Shown: piece after piece, positions 33,676 to 43,458 of the stretch | Numbering within the stretch: position 1 is the stretch's first letter | How the letters are laid out: every line of letters starts with the position of its first letter | NCBI GenBank assembly: GCA_017560825.1 | Contig: JAFZED010000073.1 | Span: forward strand, 1-64,000 | Direction of reading: 5' to 3' | DNA from: Bacteroidales bacterium | Lineage (GTDB): Bacteria; Bacteroidota; Bacteroidia; Bacteroidales; UBA932 | Length of the DNA: 64,000 bases | Position numbers and translations under genes: made by a program | Notes under the pieces: generated by a model | Seen by the model: only the letters and a program-made list of their open reading frames with translations | Told to the model about the DNA's origin: nothing | Databases searched by the model: none

Positions 33676-34589
33676 TATTTCATTGCAGACAGACGTCCTT
33701 TTGCCATCAGCTTGTCCTTTTCAGAACCGTGCTGAAGGATGATGTTGAGATACTTCTTCTCAAGCTTGAGATTCTTCATACGCCTTGCAGCCAGGAGGGC
33801 GTTCTGCTGTGCAGTGTAATCTTCCGGATGCTTCTTGAGCACCTTGTCGTAGTACTTCAGGGCAGTCTTGTAATCCTTGTTGACAAGATAGTATGATCCT
33901 ATGTTGCAGAGGAATCCCATATTGTCCGGGTACTCCTTGCTGAGCCTTTCCGACAAGGTCCTGAAGGCATTGTATGAAGCCGGCGTACCTATGCTGTAGA
34001 AACTGAAACAGTACTCCTGCATAGCTTCAGGGAAGAAACTCTCATCCACTTCCAGCACCTCATAATCCCACGCTGTCTTTCTGGAAGCATTCTCCTCCAC
34101 AAGATCAAGAAGGTAGGCCAGAGCCATATCAGGACTCTCCTTTTCATAAGCGATGTAGGCATTGGCCTTCACAAAACGGAAGTCCAGTCTGTCAGGCCAG
34201 AAACGGATGGCCTTGTCTGCCTCGACAAGTGCCTTTCCGTAGAGCTCATCATCGAAGATGTTCTCCTGATAATAGTATATGTCATTGCCCAAGCTGTCCT
34301 TGAGAGAAAGGACCGGTTCCATTCCAAGGTACTTCTTTGTAGGCTTGGTCACCACCTGTGGCTCCTGAGCCTTGGTAAAGAAGTAGCTGAAACGGCCGAA
34401 GAGCATCTTTGCATTGGTCGAGTCTACCTTCTGCCAATTGTCCAGTACCACCTGCACCCCCACTCCGGCAGGACCTAGGCGGGAAACCAGAAGATCATAC
34501 TTCTGCTCAAATCGCTCAGACTCTGTCTGCGCCGAAACCGACACGCAGAGTGCCAGCAACGACAATATCATCAATATTCTTTTCATCAT
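33675..34589 (-). CDS. Secreted tetratricopeptide-repeat protein
   Basis: 304 residues. Signal peptide ends near VSAQ (about 21). TPR-like helices are clear at the C-terminus: NIGSYYLVNKDYKTALKYY, LKKHPEDYTAQQN. It overlaps the upstream rRNA methyltransferase gene by 4 bases and the permease gene downstream by one, so these three are one unit. It is probably a periplasmic protein-binding factor. Confidence 0.8.
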   Translation of the reverse strand: MMKRILMILSLLALCVSVSAQTESERFEQKYDLLVSRLGPAGVGVQVVLDNWQKVDSTNAKMLFGRFSYFFTKAQEPQVVTKPTKKYLGMEPVLSLKDSLGNDIYYYQENIFDDELYGKALVEADKAIRFWPDRLDFRFVKANAYIAYEKESPDMALAYLLDLVEENASRKTAWDYEVLEVDESFFPEAMQEYCFSFYSIGTPASYNAFRTLSERLSKEYPDNMGFLCNIGSYYLVNKDYKTALKYYDKVLKKHPEDYTAQQNALLAARRMKNLKLEKKYLNIILQHGSEKDKLMAKGRLSAMK

Positions 34590-35965
34590 CTTATGTCCAT
34601 TCTGATTCTTCTTCCCTGAGGATGAAGATTGTTACATCTGTTTCCAAGGTTCTTCACGAACCCGAGAGGAATACCTTCGTAGCGTACGATCACATATCCT
34701 TTCGGTGCCTCCTTCAGCACGATTGCATCCCTATGGAGGAAGGACAAGGCTGTCTCACGGTCAACCTCAGCTGAAGGGAATGCCTCCGGGGCAAGCATAA
34801 GCGACAAAGCGAGGTCCGCATCCGGAACGAGCGTCGTGCCCTTCATTGTACCGACGGCGCAGCCTGCGGAGAGCAGGTGAAGCGCCGATTCGACCATATA
34901 TATATATGTATATATATTTTCAGGTACTGCTATTACCATTTCTCCCTTGACCCTCAGCACCACCTCTGATGAAAGCAGCTTCTTCAGTCCTACAGGAGGC
35001 TGCACCTCCTTCGCCTTCGGCTGCTTCTGGCGCTGACGCGCCTTCACCTCCACCTCAGCCGAATCCGAGGTCTTCCTCAAGGCACTGCAGTACTGTCCCT
35101 CACCCTCAACGAAGCCCGGGACCAGACTATAGCCGCAGGCAGTCTTGATGACACCCTCACCGGCATTGAGCATATCATTTTCAAAAAGCAGGTCTGCACC
35201 GAGCTCAGAGGCTATCCAACGGACATTCCCGTCGTTCTCCTTATTATTAAAGGTACAGGTCGAATATATGAGTATGCCTCCCTTTGCAAGCGACGGCCAC
35301 ATATCCGCAATGATCCTTCTCTGTCGTGCTTCGCACAACGCTACATTGTCCTCGGACCACTGCTGCTGTGCCTGTTCATCCTTACGGAACATTCCCTCGC
35401 CGGAGCAAGGCACATCCGCAACGATGATGTCAAAGAAACCCTCAAGAGCCGCAAATGCCTTCGGGTCGTCTGAGGTGACAGCCACATTAGGATCGCCCCA
35501 AAGCGCCACATTGTCAGCCAGCACGGCAGCCCTTGCCTTCATCACTTCGTTGGAGACCAGAAGGAAGTTGTCCCCATATGCTCCTCGCAGCGAGGCAGCC
35601 AGGTCGGTGGTCTTGCCTCCCGGTGCCGCACACAGGTCAAGTACCCTCACAGGCCTGCCTGAAGGGACTTCAACCGATTTAAGGAGCTCTCTGAAAGCGT
35701 GACCTACAAACATCGACGAAGAATCCTGCACATAATAGGCTCCTGCGTGGAAATGAGGGTCAAGAGTGAAGACCGGGCGCTCATCCAGCAGGCGTCCGTA
35801 GCTGCACCAAGGCACTTCCCTGCCCTGCGGACAGCTGCCCTTTTTGAAAGGGTTTGCGCGCACCGACACAGATGCCGGCGAATCAAAAGCAGAAAAAGCG
35901 ACAAGGGCTTTCTCACCCCCTATCGCCTCTTCCAAGTATTTTCTGAAAGTTTCCTTTATCTGCAT
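34586..35965 (-). CDS. rRNA cytosine-C5 methyltransferase, RsmF/NOL1-NOP2 type
   Basis: 459 residues. SAM site DLCAAPGGKTTDLAASL, PCSGEGMFRKD (catalytic Cys of the PCS/G motif) and STCTFNNKEN (second Cys). The C-terminal part (about 300-459) resembles the RsmF/PUA-like RNA-binding extension. Methylates cytosine in ribosomal RNA. An AT-alternating tract inside the gene encodes ENIYTYIYMVE and is simply coding. Confidence 0.92.
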   Translation of the reverse strand: MQIKETFRKYLEEAIGGEKALVAFSAFDSPASVSVRANPFKKGSCPQGREVPWCSYGRLLDERPVFTLDPHFHAGAYYVQDSSSMFVGHAFRELLKSVEVPSGRPVRVLDLCAAPGGKTTDLAASLRGAYGDNFLLVSNEVMKARAAVLADNVALWGDPNVAVTSDDPKAFAALEGFFDIIVADVPCSGEGMFRKDEQAQQQWSEDNVALCEARQRRIIADMWPSLAKGGILIYSTCTFNNKENDGNVRWIASELGADLLFENDMLNAGEGVIKTACGYSLVPGFVEGEGQYCSALRKTSDSAEVEVKARQRQKQPKAKEVQPPVGLKKLLSSEVVLRVKGEMVIAVPENIYTYIYMVESALHLLSAGCAVGTMKGTTLVPDADLALSLMLAPEAFPSAEVDRETALSFLHRDAIVLKEAPKGYVIVRYEGIPLGFVKNLGNRCNNLHPQGRRIRMDIR

Positions 35966-35980
35966 AATCCGGATTGACGG

Positions 35981-36451
35981 CTACGACTTGAATGACGAAG
36001 GATCGAATCCTTCAGGATACATAGACGGATCCACTCCTTCAGGTATCCTGCCCTCAGACATTGCCACAAGCGAATCCACGACCTTGTCAAGCGCATCCTT
36101 TATCTTTCCACCAAGGAAAGTCTTCATCATAAAGTTCAGCTCTGCTTCGACCTCGATCTGGAAATCTGTCTTGTACGGGTCTGAGGCCGGATCGAAATGA
36201 AGGATGATGCGGAACTTGAAAGGTGCTCCGTCGTCCATATATTCAATCTTTGAATACGGAGTCCTGTCCTTCACCCTGATACCGATGTTGAAGCCCTGCA
36301 CTTCCGCCTGGATGCTGTCATAGTCCGCATTCACTCCGGCCTTCTTGTCCTCTGGAAGGAACTGCACGAAGTTGCGCATATCCACGAAGACCATATAGAG
36401 CTCATACGGCGCCCTTGAGACAACCGCTCTCTTGCTTTTGAAATCCGCCAT
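35981..36451 (-). CDS. SRPBCC (START-like) family protein
   Basis: 156 residues. Polyketide-cyclase/lipid-transport fold: starts FKSKRAVVSRAPYELYMVF, then FGDP-like beta strands and a long C-terminal helix (MMKTFLGGKIKDALDKVVDSL). Ligand unknown. It is one base behind pyrE. Confidence 0.8.
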   Translation of the reverse strand: MADFKSKRAVVSRAPYELYMVFVDMRNFVQFLPEDKKAGVNADYDSIQAEVQGFNIGIRVKDRTPYSKIEYMDDGAPFKFRIILHFDPASDPYKTDFQIEVEAELNFMMKTFLGGKIKDALDKVVDSLVAMSEGRIPEGVDPSMYPEGFDPSSFKS

Positions 36452-36452
36452 C

Positions 36453-37085
36453 TTACTTACCCCAGGTAGAAGGAGAGAATCTCCACTGCTTCAGCACCTC
36501 GATGTCAGACTCCTGCACGTAACCGATCTCGTGTGCAGCCTCGATGAGGGCATCGTAGTTAGACAATGTGGTAAGCTCTACATTTGCGTCCTCGAATGCC
36601 TTGCGGGCATTGTTGAAGTTGTATGAGAAGATAGCCACCATACCCATAATGTCAGCTCCTGCGTTCACCAGGGCGTTCTTCGCTGCAAGGCTGCTCATAC
36701 CTGTAGAGATGAGGTCTTCCACGATGACAACCTTTGCACCCGGCTCAAGGATACCCTCGATCTGTGAACCGGTACCGTGATCCTTCGGTTTCGGTCTTAC
36801 GTAGCAGAACGGCTTGCCGAGCATATGGGCAACAAGGTAGCCGTGCGCAATAGCGCCTGTAGCCACGCCGGCGATAACCTCCACCTCAGGATACTTTTCA
36901 TTGATGATGTCAGCCATCCAGCGGCAGATGCTTTCACGTATCGCAGGATACGAGAGTACTCTTCTATTGTCACAATATATCGGTGATTTCCATCCGGAAG
37001 CCCAAGTGAATGGGTTCTCAGGTCTCAACATTACGGCTTTGATGTCCAGGAGGGACTTCGCAACTGCTTTTTCGATTGATTCCAT
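36453..37085 (-). CDS. pyrE: Orotate phosphoribosyltransferase
   Basis: 210 residues. Forms OMP from orotate and PRPP in pyrimidine synthesis. PRPP motif VVIVEDLISTGMSSLAA; FTWASGWKSPIYCDNR and GVATGAIAHGYLVA are typical. It is divergent from the NUDIX gene. Confidence 0.96.
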   Translation of the reverse strand: MESIEKAVAKSLLDIKAVMLRPENPFTWASGWKSPIYCDNRRVLSYPAIRESICRWMADIINEKYPEVEVIAGVATGAIAHGYLVAHMLGKPFCYVRPKPKDHGTGSQIEGILEPGAKVVIVEDLISTGMSSLAAKNALVNAGADIMGMVAIFSYNFNNARKAFEDANVELTTLSNYDALIEAAHEIGYVQESDIEVLKQWRFSPSTWGK

Positions 37086-37122
37086 AATTGATATGTTTTT
37101 ATTGTTTTTCAGTTCTTCTGCC

Positions 37123-37130
37123 TATATTTG
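37123..37130 (+). promoter_or_regulatory. Promoter -7 box of the NUDIX gene
   Basis: TATATTTG, with TTG at 37102-37104 as a possible -33. It leaves a leader of about 55 bases. Confidence 0.6.
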
Positions 37131-37189
37131 CACACAAGATGCAGTCACATCGGCACATTCCGTGCAAAGTTAATAAAATAAAAGGTCAA

Positions 37190-37801
37190 ATGCACAAGAT
37201 ATATTTCGAAAAGAGATGCATAATCATCTGCAGTCCGGACGACCCGGCCCTGTCGGACCCTAACGCAGTGCAGTTCAAGCTCGGAGAGAGCCTGGACATA
37301 CACACTTTAGTGGGTATGGTCGAGGCATCGGACTCGCTCCAGAGGGTGTGCATACCGAGCGAAGACCAGGAATATACATACCGACGCATATGCGCCGAAT
37401 TCAAGGAGGTGAACGCCGGAGGCGGCCTCGTCTCAAACCGCAGAGGCGACTTCCTGCTTATCAGCAGAAACGGCCTCTGGGACCTTCCCAAAGGGCATCA
37501 GGACCCGGGCGAGCCGATCGAAACGACAGCGCTGCGCGAGGTACAGGAAGAGACAGGAATATACGAACTGGAGCTGCGCGACCTCATCTGCATAACTGAC
37601 CACTGCTACCGGAGAGATGACATCTGGCACCTCAAGCACACCTACTGGTATGATATGCTCTACACCGACCCTACCGACCTCACCCCGCAGCGCGAGGAAG
37701 ACATAACCAAGGCGGCGTGGGTCGCGAAATCTTCTCTTCCAGCCTGCCTTCTGAACACATATCCATCAATAGTGGAGGTCTTCCGAGAGGCAAAAATATG
37801 A
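37190..37801 (+). CDS. NUDIX hydrolase
   Basis: 203 residues from the ATG at 37190 (MHKIYFEKRCIII); earlier starts overlap the promoter. The Nudix box is GHQDPGEPIETTALREVQEE (the glycine-to-first-glutamate gap is kept). Residues 1-80 form an additional N-terminal domain. Removes nucleoside-diphosphate-linked groups; the substrate is unknown. Confidence 0.92.
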   Translation: MHKIYFEKRCIIICSPDDPALSDPNAVQFKLGESLDIHTLVGMVEASDSLQRVCIPSEDQEYTYRRICAEFKEVNAGGGLVSNRRGDFLLISRNGLWDLPKGHQDPGEPIETTALREVQEETGIYELELRDLICITDHCYRRDDIWHLKHTYWYDMLYTDPTDLTPQREEDITKAAWVAKSSLPACLLNTYPSIVEVFREAKI

Positions 37802-37901
37802 TTTTTGCAAAAAATCTTGTCAAACTGAAACAAAACCGTCGAAAAACCGTATAATATAGTGTATTTTTTGCGAATATAGGATAAGACAAGACAATATATT
37901 T

Positions 37902-38951
37902 ATGAAACTCTCTCAATTTCAGTTCAATCTCCCCGCAGAAAAGATTGCCACAGAGCCGTCTTACTGGCGTGACGAGGCCAAGCTTATGGTACTTCACAAG
38001 GCGACAGGAGAAATCGAACACAAGCTTTTCAAGAACATCATTGACTATTTCGGCAAAGGTGACACATTCGTGCTCAACGACACCAAGGTTTTCCCTGCAA
38101 GACTTTACGGAAACAAGGAGAAGACAGGTGCCGACATCGAAGTGTTCCTTCTCAGAGAGCTCAACCGTGAGCAGAGGCTCTGGGACGTGATCGTGGATCC
38201 GGCCAGAAAGATACGTATAGGCAACAAACTTTACTTCGGCGAAGACGAGAGCCTTGTTGCCGAGGTGATCGACAACACCACTTCAAGAGGACGCACACTC
38301 CGTTTCCTCTATGACGGAAGTTACGAGGACTTCAAGGAGACCCTTTTCGGACTCGGCCAGACACCGATTCCAAACTGGGTGAAGAAGGAGGTAACCGCAG
38401 AGGACGCAGAGAACTTCCAGACCATCTTCGCAAAGCACGAAGGTGCGGTTTCGGCTCCTGCGGCAGGTCTCCACTTCAGCCGCGAGCTTTTCAACAGAAT
38501 GATCCTCAAGGACATCAACAAGGCATTCATCACTCTCCATATGGGTATCGGCCATTTCAGAGAGGTGGATGTGGAGGACCTCTCAAAGCACAAGATGGAC
38601 TCCGAGAAGTTCGACATCTCAGAAGAGGCAGCTGAGATCATCAACAAGACCAAGAAGGCTGGAAACAAGGTACTCGCAGTAGGTATCACCACAATCAGAG
38701 CCCTGGAGACTTATGTGACCACCAACGACGAGGTGATCCCTTACGACGGATGGACCAACAAGTTCATCTTCCCTCCTCACAGATTCGCAATTCCTAACGC
38801 AATCGTCTCAAACTTCCACCGCCCAGGCTCTACAATGCTTATGTCAGTGGCTGCATTCGGAGGTTACGAGAACGTGATGAAGGCTTACAAGACAGCTCTC
38901 GAGATGGACTACAAGTTCGGTCCTTACGGAGATGCACTCCTTATCATCTGA
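37902..38951 (+). CDS. queA: S-adenosylmethionine:tRNA ribosyltransferase-isomerase
   Basis: 349 residues. Makes epoxyqueuosine in tRNA. Blocks: [46 protein letters not shown], and [17 protein letters not shown] [18 protein letters not shown]. Full length. A strong terminator follows. Confidence 0.96.
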   Translation: MKLSQFQFNLPAEKIATEPSYWRDEAKLMVLHKATGEIEHKLFKNIIDYFGKGDTFVLNDTKVFPARLYGNKEKTGADIEVFLLRELNREQRLWDVIVDPARKIRIGNKLYFGEDESLVAEVIDNTTSRGRTLRFLYDGSYEDFKETLFGLGQTPIPNWVKKEVTAEDAENFQTIFAKHEGAVSAPAAGLHFSRELFNRMILKDINKAFITLHMGIGHFREVDVEDLSKHKMDSEKFDISEEAAEIINKTKKAGNKVLAVGITTIRALETYVTTNDEVIPYDGWTNKFIFPPHRFAIPNAIVSNFHRPGSTMLMSVAAFGGYENVMKAYKTALEMDYKFGPYGDALLII

Positions 38952-39011
38952 TGAATCTTAAAAATTCGACAAAACTTTAAAGAAAAAGAAAAAGTTTCTT
39001 TAAAAAAGATA

Positions 39012-39048
39012 AAAATCGGCTTTCCGGCTAGTCTGGGAAGCCGATTTT
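39012..39048 (+). terminator. queA terminator
   Basis: 14-base stem (AAAATCGGCTTTCC with GGGAAGCCGATTTT, one G-T), 9-base loop, ending in T. The A-run at its left makes it usable from both strands. dprA starts 16 bases later. Confidence 0.8.
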
Positions 39049-39064
39049 CACTTTACTTTGGGGT

Positions 39065-40225
39065 ATGGAAAATTTTGAAGAAAAAGCAAGTCTCTGCGCT
39101 CTGAACCGCATTTTCGGCTTTGACCCAAAGGTCGCCCTTGCACTCATCAGCCACCTCGGAAGCGCAGCCGAGGTGTTCCGCCTGAGTCCTGAAGACATCG
39201 ACTGCCTCCTCGGCCCACACTCAAAGTACCGCGACCTGATTGTCCCCTCAGCGGTCGATCAGGCAGCGGAAGAACTCCACCGGCTCGGGTCATCCGACAT
39301 CCATTTCACAGGATGGACAGAATCCGACTACCCGGACCGGCTCAAGGAATGCCCGGACGCCCCGGTAGGTTTATACGTCAGGACCACTACACCGCTTGAA
39401 AACCTTTGGAAGCCAAGTCCGACCATAGCAGTTGTAGGCACAAGGGATATATCCCCATATGGGAAAGAGTGGTGCGAGAAGACCGTAAGGGGCCTCGCTG
39501 CCGGAGGCTCGCGGCCGGCCATCGTGAGCGGCCTCGCTCTCGGCACAGACTTCTATGCCCATCGGACAGCCATCGAAGAGGGCGTACCGACTATTGGCGT
39601 AATGGCCACCGGGCCTGAAGCCATATATCCCTGGAGACACAGGGAATTTGCCGAACGGCTTTATCATACCGAAGGCTGCGCCCTGGTCACCGACTACCCT
39701 CCAGGCACCGCTCCGCTTGCCATCCATTTCCTCAGGAGAAACAGGATAATTGCCGGTCTGAGCGATGCCACGATACTCATAGAATCGAAGATCAAAGGCG
39801 GCGGGATGATGACCTCACGGCTGGCATTCTCCTATGACAGAGACGTCTACGCCTTGCCGGGAAGGGTGGACGACACCCGTTCTCAAGGCTGTAACTTCTT
39901 GATAAAAAGCAAGATAGCCGAACCGCTCACATCAGTCAGTGAGCTGCTGGAGAGCCTAGGTATGGAGACAGGCGCCAAAGACAAGAAGATGTCAGACAAG
40001 GAGATGATTGCCCGCAAGTACGGCTCCGACACAGAATTCACCGCCCAGGCAATCGCAGCGGTCTCCCTGATAAGACACGAGCGCGGAATAACGCTGGAGG
40101 AACTTGCAGAAAAACTTACGGTCAGTTATTCCAAGGTCGCTCAGTTGACAGGCGCCCTTGAGATGGACGGTTTCATCTGTGTAGATCTGCTTCAAAGATG
40201 CTCTATCGGTAAGAATATTCAATAA
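39065..40225 (+). CDS. dprA: DNA-processing protein A
   Basis: 386 residues. Loads RecA on incoming single-stranded DNA in transformation. Rossmann core: AVVGTRDISPYG, IVSGLALGTDFYAH, GVMATGPEAIYPWRH, RNRIIAGLSDATILIE and GRVDDTRSQGCN. N-terminal helix-hairpin-helix part (1-90) and C-terminal winged helix (about 330-386). Normal length. Confidence 0.95.
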   Translation: MENFEEKASLCALNRIFGFDPKVALALISHLGSAAEVFRLSPEDIDCLLGPHSKYRDLIVPSAVDQAAEELHRLGSSDIHFTGWTESDYPDRLKECPDAPVGLYVRTTTPLENLWKPSPTIAVVGTRDISPYGKEWCEKTVRGLAAGGSRPAIVSGLALGTDFYAHRTAIEEGVPTIGVMATGPEAIYPWRHREFAERLYHTEGCALVTDYPPGTAPLAIHFLRRNRIIAGLSDATILIESKIKGGGMMTSRLAFSYDRDVYALPGRVDDTRSQGCNFLIKSKIAEPLTSVSELLESLGMETGAKDKKMSDKEMIARKYGSDTEFTAQAIAAVSLIRHERGITLEELAEKLTVSYSKVAQLTGALEMDGFICVDLLQRCSIGKNIQ

Positions 40226-40232
40226 TTTTTTC

Positions 40233-40240
40233 TAAATTTG
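40233..40240 (+). promoter_or_regulatory. tatD promoter -7 box
   Basis: TAAATTTG, 22 bases before the tatD ATG. Confidence 0.55.
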
Positions 40241-40262
40241 CGGGATACGTCCAGATGACAAT

Positions 40263-41030
40263 ATGGAATTCATTGACACACACTCACATCTCTACGATGA
40301 GGCATTCAATGGCGAATACGACTCTGCAGTCAGCAGGGCCGTCGAAGCCGGAGTGACCGGGCTTGTATTCCCTGACATAGACTCCCAGAGCCGCGATGCG
40401 ATGTTCTCGATGGCCGGCAGGCACGAAGGAACCATATTCCCCTGCCTCGGTCTTCACCCGACCTCTATAGATGCCGGTTGGGAGAAGGAAATGGAGGAAC
40501 TGGAAAGATGGCTTGACAGAAAGATCTATGCCATCGGAGAGATCGGTATGGACTGCTACTGGTCCAAGGAATTCATAAAGGAGCAGCAGACCGCATTACG
40601 CCTCCAGCTGGAACTGGCAGACCGTCTGAACCTGCCTGTCATCATCCACTCCCGCGAATCTACAGAGCTTATAATCAATGTTTTAAAAGAGTGCAAACAC
40701 CTGTCACTCAGGGGTGTGTTCCACGCCTACAGCGGCAGCGCCGAAACCTACCGCGAGCTTCAGAAGCTCGGCGACTGGTACATCGGCATCGGAGGTGTGC
40801 TCACCTATAAGAAGGCCGGTATCGCAGAGACAGTCAGGGATATACCTCTGGAAAGAATACTTCTGGAGACCGATTCCCCGTACCTCACCCCAGTACCCCA
40901 CAGGGGCAAGCGCAACGAAAGCAGCTACATCCCTATCATAGCTGAAAAACTTGCGCTCTGCACAGGAAGGGATCTGGAAGAAGTCGCCGCAACCACCACA
41001 GAAAACGCCAAGAAACTGTTCAACATATGA
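40263..41030 (+). CDS. tatD: TatD-family metal-dependent DNase
   Basis: 255 residues. Metal ligands are visible: DTHSHLYD (His, His), IGEIGMDCYW (Glu), IHSRES (His), FHAYSGS (His) and LETDSPYL (Asp). The family has 3'-5' exonuclease activity. Overlaps the asparaginase gene by 4 bases. Confidence 0.94.
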   Translation: MEFIDTHSHLYDEAFNGEYDSAVSRAVEAGVTGLVFPDIDSQSRDAMFSMAGRHEGTIFPCLGLHPTSIDAGWEKEMEELERWLDRKIYAIGEIGMDCYWSKEFIKEQQTALRLQLELADRLNLPVIIHSRESTELIINVLKECKHLSLRGVFHAYSGSAETYRELQKLGDWYIGIGGVLTYKKAGIAETVRDIPLERILLETDSPYLTPVPHRGKRNESSYIPIIAEKLALCTGRDLEEVAATTTENAKKLFNI

Positions 41031-42082
41031 GTCATATAGCAACTACAGGCACCAAGTCCGCAATCCTCCTTATATATACAGGAGGTACCATCGGAATGAA
41101 AGAAGATCCTGCAATCCAGGCTCTTCGCCCTTTCAATTTCAGCCAGATCCTCGAAGAGGTTCCTGAGCTGGGAAAATTCGCCTACAGGATAGACTCCTAC
41201 ACATTCGACCCTATCATCGACTCATCAGATGTCGAGCCGTCACTGTGGGTGGCCATCACAGAACTTATCGAAAAGAAGTATGACGAATATGACGGATTCG
41301 TGATCCTGCACGGAACCGACACTATGGCTTACTCGGCATCTGCAGTGAGCTTTATGATCGAGGGCCTTACAAAGCCTGTCATATTCACCGGAAGCCAGCT
41401 TCCGATAGGAATCCCGCGTACAGACGGCAAGGAAAACCTCATTTCCTCCGTTGAGATCGCAGCCGCCCGCGACAGCGAGGGCCACGCTCTCGTGCCGGAG
41501 GTCTGCATATGCTTTGACAACATCCTTATGCGAGGAAACAGGGCCTCAAAGGTAAACTCCGACCATTTCAGGGCCTTCCGTTCACCGAATTTCCCTCCTC
41601 TTGCCGAGGCAGGTATCAGCATCAGGTACAACCAGCAGCTTGTCCGCAGACCTGCCGACTGGGATGCCAGGCCGATATTCCACAAGACACTCGACACCAG
41701 GGTCTCTATCCTTAAGATACATCCCGGCATCACGCCACAGATCGTCAGGACAATCCTGTGCGGCAACGACACACGCGCTGTCATAATTGAAACATACGGA
41801 GCCGGCAATGCTCCATCCAAGGAATGGTTCCTTGACATTGTCAGGGAAGCCTCCGAATCCGGCAAGATAATCCTCGACGTCACACAGTGCCTTGCAGGCA
41901 GTGTGAATATGGACATATATGCCACCGGCAAGTGCCTCAAAGAGGCCGGCGTAGTCAACGGCTACGACGCCACCACAGAAAGTGCCTTGGGCAAGTTATT
42001 CTATCTTTTGGGAGAAATCGAGGACAATGACACCGTCAAGACTATGCTGGAAACCGATTTGAGGGGCGAAATATCAAAATAA
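41027..42082 (+). CDS. ansA: Type I L-asparaginase
   Basis: 351 residues. Catalytic threonines in LLIYTGGTIGM and HGTDTMAYSASA. No signal peptide, so it is the cytoplasmic type. Hydrolyses asparagine to aspartate and ammonia. Translationally coupled to tatD (overlap 4 bases). Confidence 0.93.
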   Translation: MSHIATTGTKSAILLIYTGGTIGMKEDPAIQALRPFNFSQILEEVPELGKFAYRIDSYTFDPIIDSSDVEPSLWVAITELIEKKYDEYDGFVILHGTDTMAYSASAVSFMIEGLTKPVIFTGSQLPIGIPRTDGKENLISSVEIAAARDSEGHALVPEVCICFDNILMRGNRASKVNSDHFRAFRSPNFPPLAEAGISIRYNQQLVRRPADWDARPIFHKTLDTRVSILKIHPGITPQIVRTILCGNDTRAVIIETYGAGNAPSKEWFLDIVREASESGKIILDVTQCLAGSVNMDIYATGKCLKEAGVVNGYDATTESALGKLFYLLGEIEDNDTVKTMLETDLRGEISK

Positions 42083-42220
42083 TTATTGCCGATTGAAAAT
42101 TAATTGCTAAATTGCACCGAATTTTTAGGATAAGTGTATACTGACCCCAAACAGGAAGAAAATATTTAACTAAAAACAATTCAATAAACTTTTAAATTAA
42201 TTAAACACACAAAAACAATT

Positions 42221-43000
42221 ATGAAAAAATTTTTCATGTTTTTGGCAGTAATGGGCGTTATGGCCTTTTCTGCACAGAATGCAGTAGCTCAGGACGAGCA
42301 GGCTGCTGAACCAACAGCAACTGAGGTTGCAGCTCCAGCTGCTGACGAGACACTTCCTGAGGAAGTTCCAATGCACCAGGCTCTCAAGACTAAGTTCATC
42401 GAAGGTGGTGCTGGCTTTATGGCTCTCGTTATCGCCTGCCTTATCCTCGGTCTCGCACTCTGTATCGAGCGTATCCTTTACCTCGGTTTCTCTAAGACCA
42501 ACACTAAGAAGCTCATCGCTAAGGTTGAGGCTGCTCTTAAGAACGGTGGTTATGAGGCTGCAAAGAAAGCTTGCGTTGAGACTCGCGGTCCAGTAGCTGA
42601 GATCTTCGCTGAGGTATTCGTTCGTCTTGGCAAGGGCCAGAGCATCGAGGACGCTGAGAAGGCACTCGTTGACCGTGGTGGCGTTGAGTCAAGCAAGATG
42701 GAGCAGAACCTCTCTTGGATCTCTCTCTTCATCGCTATCGCACCATCTCTCGGATTCTTGGGAACAGTTATCGGTATGATCCAGGCATTCGACGCGATTA
42801 TGGTTGCAGGTGATATGTCTCCAGCAGTCGTTGCAGGTGGTATGAAGGTCGCTTTGATCACTACTGTGGGTGGTTTGATCGTAGCCGTTATCCTTCAGAT
42901 CTTCTACAACTACATTCTTTCACAGGTTGAGTCTCTCACTATCGATATGGAGGACGCTTCAATCAACTTGATGGAGGTATTGGCAGAGTATCAGAAATAA
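42221..43000 (+). CDS. exbB: MotA/TolQ/ExbB proton channel protein
   Basis: 259 residues. Signal peptide and Ala/Glu-rich periplasmic stretch (about 22-50), then three membrane segments (about 65-85, 160-185, 205-230) with the family sequence APSLGFLGTVIGMIQAFD. Powers TonB-dependent uptake or a Tol-like system with the two ExbD proteins downstream. A 138-base leader precedes it. Confidence 0.92.
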   Translation: MKKFFMFLAVMGVMAFSAQNAVAQDEQAAEPTATEVAAPAADETLPEEVPMHQALKTKFIEGGAGFMALVIACLILGLALCIERILYLGFSKTNTKKLIAKVEAALKNGGYEAAKKACVETRGPVAEIFAEVFVRLGKGQSIEDAEKALVDRGGVESSKMEQNLSWISLFIAIAPSLGFLGTVIGMIQAFDAIMVAGDMSPAVVAGGMKVALITTVGGLIVAVILQIFYNYILSQVESLTIDMEDASINLMEVLAEYQK

Positions 43001-43017
43001 TAATTTGAATCCAAACA

Positions 43018-43449
43018 ATGAAATACGATAAATTAATCAAGTGGTTACTGGCGATTTTGTTCGTTGTGGGTATCGTATTCAGCTTCTACGGCTTTGCTGT
43101 AGGATTTGAGACAAACGGCAATGCCCCTGTCGACAATATTCTGTACTGCGCATATGCATTCGCTGCTGTCGCTATCTTGGCCGTAGTTATCGGCGTAGTA
43201 GTGATCGGTGGTATCAACAACCCTAAGAGCCTTCTTAAGCTCGTTCTCGGTCTCGTTGTTATCGCAGGTGTAGTAGCTGTTGCGTACGTACTCGCTCCAG
43301 GAACCCCAGCCGTTGGATACATCGGCCCAGAGGTGCCAGCTGGTACACTCAAGTTAACAGACACAATCCTCAACCTTACTTACCTCCTCTTCGGAGCTTC
43401 ACTTCTTTCACTTGTTATTGGTTGGGTTGTCGGAGCAACACGTAAATAA
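43018..43449 (+). CDS. Four-pass membrane protein in the exbB-exbD operon
   Basis: 143 residues with about four hydrophobic segments (8-30, 42-65, 74-93, 115-138). A periplasmic loop lies near 95-112 (GTPAVGYIGPEVPAG). It starts 17 bases after exbB and 9 bases before exbD1. Such an insert is usual in Bacteroidetes exb operons; its function is unknown. Confidence 0.85.
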   Translation: MKYDKLIKWLLAILFVVGIVFSFYGFAVGFETNGNAPVDNILYCAYAFAAVAILAVVIGVVVIGGINNPKSLLKLVLGLVVIAGVVAVAYVLAPGTPAVGYIGPEVPAGTLKLTDTILNLTYLLFGASLLSLVIGWVVGATRK

Positions 43450-43458
43450 ACAGACGCT

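Noticed and set aside
34893..34920. Alternating TA tract as a cruciform or regulatory site
   Set aside because: It lies inside the rRNA methyltransferase gene and encodes ordinary residues (IYTYIYM) in a conserved part of the protein.
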